A stretch of 64,000 nt of DNA from UMGS1590 sp963558655 (GTDB lineage: Bacteria > Bacillota > Peptococcia > Peptococcales > Peptococcaceae), in the NCBI GenBank assembly GCA_963558655.1, contig CAUWHJ010000015.1, forward strand, positions 1 to 64,000. The letters are read 5' to 3'. The position numbers were made by a program, and so were the translations under genes. Position 1 is the first letter of the stretch; each line of letters starts with the position of its first letter. Under the pieces are notes generated by a model. The model saw only the letters and a program-made list of their open reading frames with translations. It did no database searches and had not been told where the DNA came from. Below are positions 60,128-64,000 of the stretch, one piece after another.

Positions 60128-61468
60128 TTAGGCGTCTTTTTGCCAGAGTTCGCCGCGCAGCCTGCGTAAGATGATGATGGCAAGCAATGCGCTGAGCGTG
60201 GCGCTGGCCGGCAGATTGAGCCAGATACCGGTGAGACCGAGCGGCCAGAAAAGCACCAGCATAAGCAGCGGAAAGAGAAAGGCAAAGCAGACAGAAATAA
60301 GCGCGGCATAAAAAGGTTTGCCGATGGCACTCATGTAGCTTTGCGTGGCAAAGCTGAACCAGCGTGTGAGGTAAGTAAAGCTGAACAGCCCCAGCGCACT
60401 GGTTGCCATGGTAAGCAGTTCTTTGTTGGCATCGGGCACAAAAAGGCGGGTCACCATCTCAGGCATGGTGCGCACAAGCAGCATCATACCGATGGTGCAA
60501 ACAGCGGCCCCGATGAAGCAGCAGCGTTCAATGGCGCGCACACGGCTGTATTTCCGTGCGCCCCAGTTGTAACCCACAGATGGCTGCAAGGCGTCGCAAA
60601 TACCGTAGAGCAAAGGCTGGATAAGACCATCAACAAAGAGCAGCACGCCGTAACCCGATACTGCCATGGCTCCGCCCAGCCGCACGAGGATGGCGTTCAT
60701 GAGAATTTCTGTGATACGGGCAGAGACATTGTTGAGAAAGTTCGGTGTGCCGCAGCTTACAATGCGGCGCAGCAGTTTGAAACTGAAATGCGGGCGCGTG
60801 AAACGCAGCACCGACTTTTTGCGCAGAAAAGGAACATAGGCGATGAGCACACAAATGCCCATGCCAAGACTGCCTGCCAGCGCTGCTGCCCATACGCCCC
60901 AGCCGAACATACCGAGAAAGAGCAGCTCCAGCCCGCCGCAGAGCACGCTCATGAGAATGTTCAACGCCAGACTGCCGTGAATAAACCCAGAGATGCGCAG
61001 GAAATTGTCCATGGCGAACATACAGGTTGTCAGTGGTGAACAGAGCGCATACACGCGCAAATATTGCACAGCCATAGCGGCAAAATCGCCTTCTGCACCC
61101 ATCAGGTGGATGAGCGCTGGTGCGGCGGCAAAAAGCGCCGTACCAATGAGGATGCCAAGGATGTGGATGAGTAAACAGGCACAGGTGAAGATGTTGTTTG
61201 CTTCTTTGTGTTCGCCGCGGCCGAGTGCGATAGAAATTGGCACCGATGCACCAACACCGATCAGATCAGCCAGGGAAAAATTGATAATAACGAAAGGCAT
61301 CGCCAAGTTGATGGCGGCAAAGGCTGTGGCGCCAATGAACTGCCCCACAAAGACACCATCAAGCGTGTAGTAAAGAGACGAGGCCAGCATACTGATGGCC
61401 CCAGGAACGGCGGCCATAAAGAAAAGCCGCACCGGCGGTGTTTTGGAAAACAATGTCGGTGAATCCAT
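60128..61468 (-). CDS. MATE-family efflux protein, second copy
   Basis: 446 residues; GGAGGAAT just before the ATG. Twelve helices in two repeats. The N-terminal half has SLYYTLDGVFVGQFIGATAFAAINLAMP and GVGASVPISIALGRGE; the second half has GICDALQPSVGYNWGARKYSR. This places it in the NorM/DinF-like bacterial MATE group, distinct from the copy at 32519-33853. It lies 23 bases downstream of a MarR gene in one operon. Likely exports a drug or toxic metabolite that also inactivates the MarR repressor. Confidence 0.88.
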   Translation of the reverse strand: MDSPTLFSKTPPVRLFFMAAVPGAISMLASSLYYTLDGVFVGQFIGATAFAAINLAMPFVIINFSLADLIGVGASVPISIALGRGEHKEANNIFTCACLLIHILGILIGTALFAAAPALIHLMGAEGDFAAMAVQYLRVYALCSPLTTCMFAMDNFLRISGFIHGSLALNILMSVLCGGLELLFLGMFGWGVWAAALAGSLGMGICVLIAYVPFLRKKSVLRFTRPHFSFKLLRRIVSCGTPNFLNNVSARITEILMNAILVRLGGAMAVSGYGVLLFVDGLIQPLLYGICDALQPSVGYNWGARKYSRVRAIERCCFIGAAVCTIGMMLLVRTMPEMVTRLFVPDANKELLTMATSALGLFSFTYLTRWFSFATQSYMSAIGKPFYAALISVCFAFLFPLLMLVLFWPLGLTGIWLNLPASATLSALLAIIILRRLRGELWQKDA

Positions 61469-61491
61469 GATTCCTCCTTAACGTGTTCTGA

Positions 61492-61932
61492 TTAGCTGTC
61501 GATTTCTTGGCGCAAAAGCGCAATGTATTTCTGTGTCAAGGTAAGCAGCGTTTGCTGTTCTTCTGTGCTTAATCCGGCGAAAGCACGTTCTTCACAGGCA
61601 ATGAGTGGCGCAACAATGCGTGCTGTCAAAGTACGGCCGTGTTCTGTGAGCACCACACGCTTGCTGCGGCGGTCGTCGGGGGCATCTTCCAAGCGCACCG
61701 CACCTTCTGATTCCAGGCGTTTGAGGATAGAATTGACCGTTTGCGGTGGATAATGCCAGTTTGTTGCCAGTTGACGCTGCGTAGGCGGCTCGGTATTTTC
61801 ATAAAGGGTACAGAGCAGGAGCAGCGCAGTTTCTGACAGTTTGTAGCGCTTGGCGTAATTGTGATAGATACCGTCGGCTTCATTCCACAGTTGGTTAAAA
61901 GCGGCGGCAGATGGTTCGTTGGTGGCAGTCAT
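61492..61932 (-). CDS. MarR-family repressor of the MATE operon
   Basis: 146 residues from the ATG at 61932 (AAAGGAG upstream). Winged helix with LSETALLLLCTLYENTEP, the recognition region PTQRQLATNWHYPPQTVNSI and wing DAPDDRRSKRVVLTEHGR. The promoter is near consensus with a palindrome inside its spacer and a second one at the transcription start, a typical MarR autorepression layout. No conserved sensing Cys in the N-terminus. Confidence 0.88.
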   Translation of the reverse strand: MTATNEPSAAAFNQLWNEADGIYHNYAKRYKLSETALLLLCTLYENTEPPTQRQLATNWHYPPQTVNSILKRLESEGAVRLEDAPDDRRSKRVVLTEHGRTLTARIVAPLIACEERAFAGLSTEEQQTLLTLTQKYIALLRQEIDS

Positions 61933-61949
61933 GGGCAAAACTCCTTTCG

Positions 61950-61997
61950 TCCGATTTCGGATGGTTGAAGTATAATCCGTTTTCGGATGATTGTCAA
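61950..61997 (-). promoter_or_regulatory. MarR-MATE promoter with two operators
   Basis: Minus strand TTGACA (61992-61997), 17 bp, TATACT (61969-61974). ATCCGTTTTCGGAT (61975-61988) fills the spacer and TCCGATTTCGGA (61950-61961) covers the start site; both are perfect palindromes with the TCCG/CGGA half-site. Confidence 0.82.
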
Positions 61998-62010
61998 GGC
62001 TGGTTTGCCT

Positions 62011-62131
62011 TGTGGAAAACGTGGAAGCCTGATGCCGGCGTGTTTGTCGGGTGTTCTCCACGTGGGCTGTGGATAAGTCTTAGGAAAAGTCGAGAGTTTT
62101 CCACAAAATGCGGTGGAAAAGCTGGGGATAA
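62011..62131. other. cluster of DnaA-box-like 9-mers
   Basis: Within 121 bp: TGTGGAAAA (62011-62019), TTCTCCACG (62054), TGTGGATAA (62068-62076, a perfect box), TTTTCCACA (62097-62105), GGTGGAAAA (62112-62120) and TGGGGATAA (62123-62131). Orientation is mixed. AT-rich sequence follows at 62258-62300. No dnaA or dnaN gene is present in the window. This is most of a 400-bp gene-free interval; the rest holds only the promoter at 62295-62323. Confidence 0.5.
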
Positions 62132-62294
62132 GCAGGGGAAATCCAGCTTTTGTGTAGCAAAAATGCGATGGTTGGGCGAAAAGAAAAGAATAGGTAAAAT
62201 GTGATGACAATTTGGGAAAAGTTCTCTGCGCCCGCACCAGGCGACGGTATAGGAAAGAATTATCTAATTTTCGGACTTTTATAGCATTTTATAC

Positions 62295-62323
62295 TTGCAA
62301 AGGTTGGCAGAAGAGCCTATGAT
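62295..62323 (+). promoter_or_regulatory. promoter of the ABC substrate-binding protein gene
   Basis: TTGCAA (62295-62300), 17 bp, TATGAT (62318-62323). Confidence 0.65.
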
Positions 62324-62398
62324 AGAGATACGCCCATATTTTTGCGGCGAAGTCTCTCATCCGGGATTATGTAGAATTTGTAGAATGGAGGAATTAGG

Positions 62399-63427
62399 AT
62401 GAAGATGAAAAAATGGATTGCCGGCATTGCGCTCGGCAGTATGATGTTGTTGGCAGGTTGTGGCGGCGGTAACGCTGACAGCGCAGCAGGAGAAGGTAGT
62501 GCCCAGTCGGAGGCAAATGCAGATGCGCTGCAAATTGGTATCATTCAAACCACCGCACACACAGCGCTTGACCGCGCCCGTGAAGGGTTTGAAGATGGCT
62601 TGGAAGAAGCCGGTTACACCATCGGCGAAGATGTCGTTATCGATTATCAGAATGCCCAAGGTGACCAGTCTAATCTGAACACCATCACCAGTCAATTCGC
62701 CAGCGACAAGAAAGACCTTGTATGCGCCATCGCCACCCAGGCAGCGGTGCAAATGATGAGCGCCAGCTCCGATATTCCAATTGTCGGCACGGCCATTACC
62801 GACTATGAAAGCGTTGGCCTTGTCGAATCCAACGATGCCCCTGGCAGCAATGTCACTGGTACCAGCGACATGAACCCAATCGAGGACCAGGTTGCCCTCA
62901 TGCAAGAGCTGTTGCCTGACCTTAAATCCGTCGGCGTGATGTACTGCTCCGCAGAGGAAAACTCTCGCATCCAGGTTGAACAATTCAAAGAACAATGCGA
63001 AGCAGCCGGCATCTCTGTGACAGAGATGACCGTCTCCAACGTGAACGAAATCCAGCAGGCTGCAACGAGCCTGATTGGCGAAGACATCCAGGCCATTTAT
63101 GTGCCTACTGATAATACCCTGGCATCTGCCATGCCAACGCTCACCGGTGTGACCAATGAATCCAAGATTCCTGTTTTCACAGGTGAAGTAGGTATGCTCT
63201 CCGGCGGCGGTTTGGCCACCGTTAGTGTCGATTACTACGAACTCGGCAAACAGACCGGTGCCATGGCTGCTCAAATCCTCAAGGGCGAAGCAGAACCAGC
63301 CACCATGCCAATCGAAATGCCAGCCAACACCACCACAGAGATCAACCAGGAAGAAGTTGATCTGCTCGGTATCACGGTGCCGGATGCCTTACAGGAATTT
63401 GTTGGCGAATACGCTGCTGAGGAATAA
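62399..63427 (+). CDS. ABC transporter substrate-binding lipoprotein (PF04392, TrpX-like)
   Basis: 342 residues; TGGAGGAATTAGG before the ATG at 62399. Lipoprotein signal with lipobox LLAGC (Cys at about 21), then an acidic Ser/Ala linker. The mature domain matches ABC_sub_bind: IGIIQTTAHTALDRAREGF, VCAIATQAAVQMMSAS, IPIVGTAITDYESVG, VYVPTDNTLASAMP-like and FTGEVGMLSGGGLATVSVDY. This family serves aromatic amino acid or related importers (TrpXYZ type). A partial permease gene follows at 63613. Confidence 0.88.
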   Translation: MKMKKWIAGIALGSMMLLAGCGGGNADSAAGEGSAQSEANADALQIGIIQTTAHTALDRAREGFEDGLEEAGYTIGEDVVIDYQNAQGDQSNLNTITSQFASDKKDLVCAIATQAAVQMMSASSDIPIVGTAITDYESVGLVESNDAPGSNVTGTSDMNPIEDQVALMQELLPDLKSVGVMYCSAEENSRIQVEQFKEQCEAAGISVTEMTVSNVNEIQQAATSLIGEDIQAIYVPTDNTLASAMPTLTGVTNESKIPVFTGEVGMLSGGGLATVSVDYYELGKQTGAMAAQILKGEAEPATMPIEMPANTTTEINQEEVDLLGITVPDALQEFVGEYAAEE

Positions 63428-63458
63428 ACTTTGTACCCCACCGGCGCTGGCCGGTATG

Positions 63459-63493
63459 ACGAAGGGTCTCCCCTGTGGCGGCCCTTCGTTTTG
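63459..63493 (+). terminator. terminator between binding protein and permease
   Basis: ACGAAGGG / CCCTTCGT stem with a 15-base loop and TTTTGTTTG; it probably lets the binding protein be made in excess. Confidence 0.65.
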
Positions 63494-63531
63494 TTTGTTT
63501 ATTCCGACTATTGGTTTTTTCGCGGAAGATG

Positions 63532-63561
63532 TTGGGAGAAACGTCCAGCCTATGCTATAAT
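63532..63561 (+). promoter_or_regulatory. promoter of the ABC permease gene
   Basis: TTGGGA (63532-63537), 18 bp, TATAAT (63556-63561). Confidence 0.55.
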
Positions 63562-63612
63562 GTATGACGGACGTTCCGCCCACCGCGTTTTGGATGAAAT
63601 TGGAGGGCAATT

Positions 63613-64000
63613 ATGGAACTCGTATTATCAACAGTGGCGCAAGGCTTGCTTTGGGCAGTGCTCGCCATTGGTCTTTTTATTTCATTTCGTATCTTAGATG
63701 TGGCGGATCTGTCCATTGAAGGGACCTATCCGCTCGGCGGCGCCATTGCCGTCATGACCATTACCGGCGGCGGCTCGCCGCTGTTGGCTGTGCTTTTGGC
63801 ATTTGTTGGCGGTTGTCTGGCCGGCGCTGTCACAGGCTTTTTACACACCAAACTCAAAATTCCAGCCCTTTTGGCAGGGATTCTTACCATGATTGGGTTG
63901 TACTCCATCAACTTGCGTATCATGGGGCGCGCCACCACGTCCATTTTGGGCGAGGACACCGTTTATACCTTCTTTGAAGGCCTCTTGGAAAGCAAAGTAA
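63613..64000 (+). CDS. ABC transporter permease (3' end outside window)
   Basis: The ATG at 63613 follows TGGAGGG. The 129 visible residues start MELVLSTVAQGLLWAVLAIG and continue with FRILDVADLSIEGTYPLGGA, VGGCLAGAVTGFLHTKL and LLAGILTMIGLYSINLRIMG, the pattern of the BPD_transp_2 permeases that pair with PF04392 binding proteins (COG4120). At least four membrane helices are visible. The gene runs past base 64000; an ATPase gene would be expected next. Confidence 0.85.
   Translation, partial: MELVLSTVAQGLLWAVLAIGLFISFRILDVADLSIEGTYPLGGAIAVMTITGGGSPLLAVLLAFVGGCLAGAVTGFLHTKLKIPALLAGILTMIGLYSINLRIMGRATTSILGEDTVYTFFEGLLESKV

Noticed and set aside
62011..62131. Calling this region the chromosomal origin
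   Set aside because: No dnaA, dnaN, rpmH, gyrB or recF in the window; box clustering alone is not enough.

Overview
The window looks like chromosomal DNA of a strictly anaerobic, mid-GC (roughly 50 %) member of the Bacillota. Evidence: strong AGGAGG-type ribosome binding sites with ATG, GTG and TTG starts; near-consensus sigma-A promoters with 17-bp spacers; many hairpin-plus-T terminators; a secreted SLH-domain papain-type protease; secreted stalk-domain (copper amine oxidase N-like) proteins; a reverse rubrerythrin; and oxygen-sensitive 2-hydroxyacyl-CoA dehydratase genes. A Peptococcaceae-like host is my guess only. No prophage, insertion sequence or CRISPR array was seen.

Layout. 1-7.5 kb: two paralogous secreted stalk-domain proteins flank an AlbA_2-type regulator; the second has a long structured leader. 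7.5-10.7 kb: an MFS drug exporter behind a leader-ORF/attenuator arrangement, then a CPA-type cation/proton antiporter. 10.7-11.1 kb: a gene-free stretch with a well-delimited structured RNA and a possible second small RNA on the other strand. 11.3-13.6 kb: an XRE regulator broken by an in-frame TAG, a small zinc-ribbon membrane protein, a RelB/RelE-type toxin-antitoxin pair and a cytidylate-kinase-like protein. 13.7-19 kb: the SLH-anchored cysteine protease and a three-gene operon (zinc ribbon, stand-alone ABC ATPase, unknown protein).

19-28.5 kb is the most distinctive segment: a tandem duplication of a three-gene unit (divergent LysR regulator, cytoplasmic alkaline-phosphatase-superfamily hydrolase, SLC13-like anion permease). 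The hydrolase genes share long identical DNA tracts and an identical 28-bp promoter-proximal segment. Next comes a convergent 2-hydroxyacyl-CoA dehydratase operon in which one subunit is fused to the ATP-dependent activator.

31.7-49.2 kb is a run of transport, detoxification and stress genes, most beside their own regulator with recognisable palindromic operators: macro-domain hydrolase, TetR-MATE, MarR, a frameshifted small membrane protein, AI-2E-family transporter, HAD nucleotidase, reverse rubrerythrin followed by a decayed ferritin remnant, a heterodimeric ABC exporter with divergent LysR, a membrane-anchored XRE protein, an AT-rich ArsR-hydrolase pair, DUF169, and a TetR-flavodoxin-CMD/cupin operon. 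49.3-54.2 kb is uvrB-uvrA. 54.8-55.2 kb holds tRNA-Ser(UGA), tRNA-Ser(GCU) and tRNA-Arg(ACG). 55.2-64 kb has a gamma-carbonic-anhydrase-like protein, DUF554, two tandem SANT/Myb-like proteins, a hydrolase, a secreted stalk-domain protein, a MarR-MATE operon, a cluster of DnaA-box-like 9-mers, and the start of an ABC importer that runs off the end.
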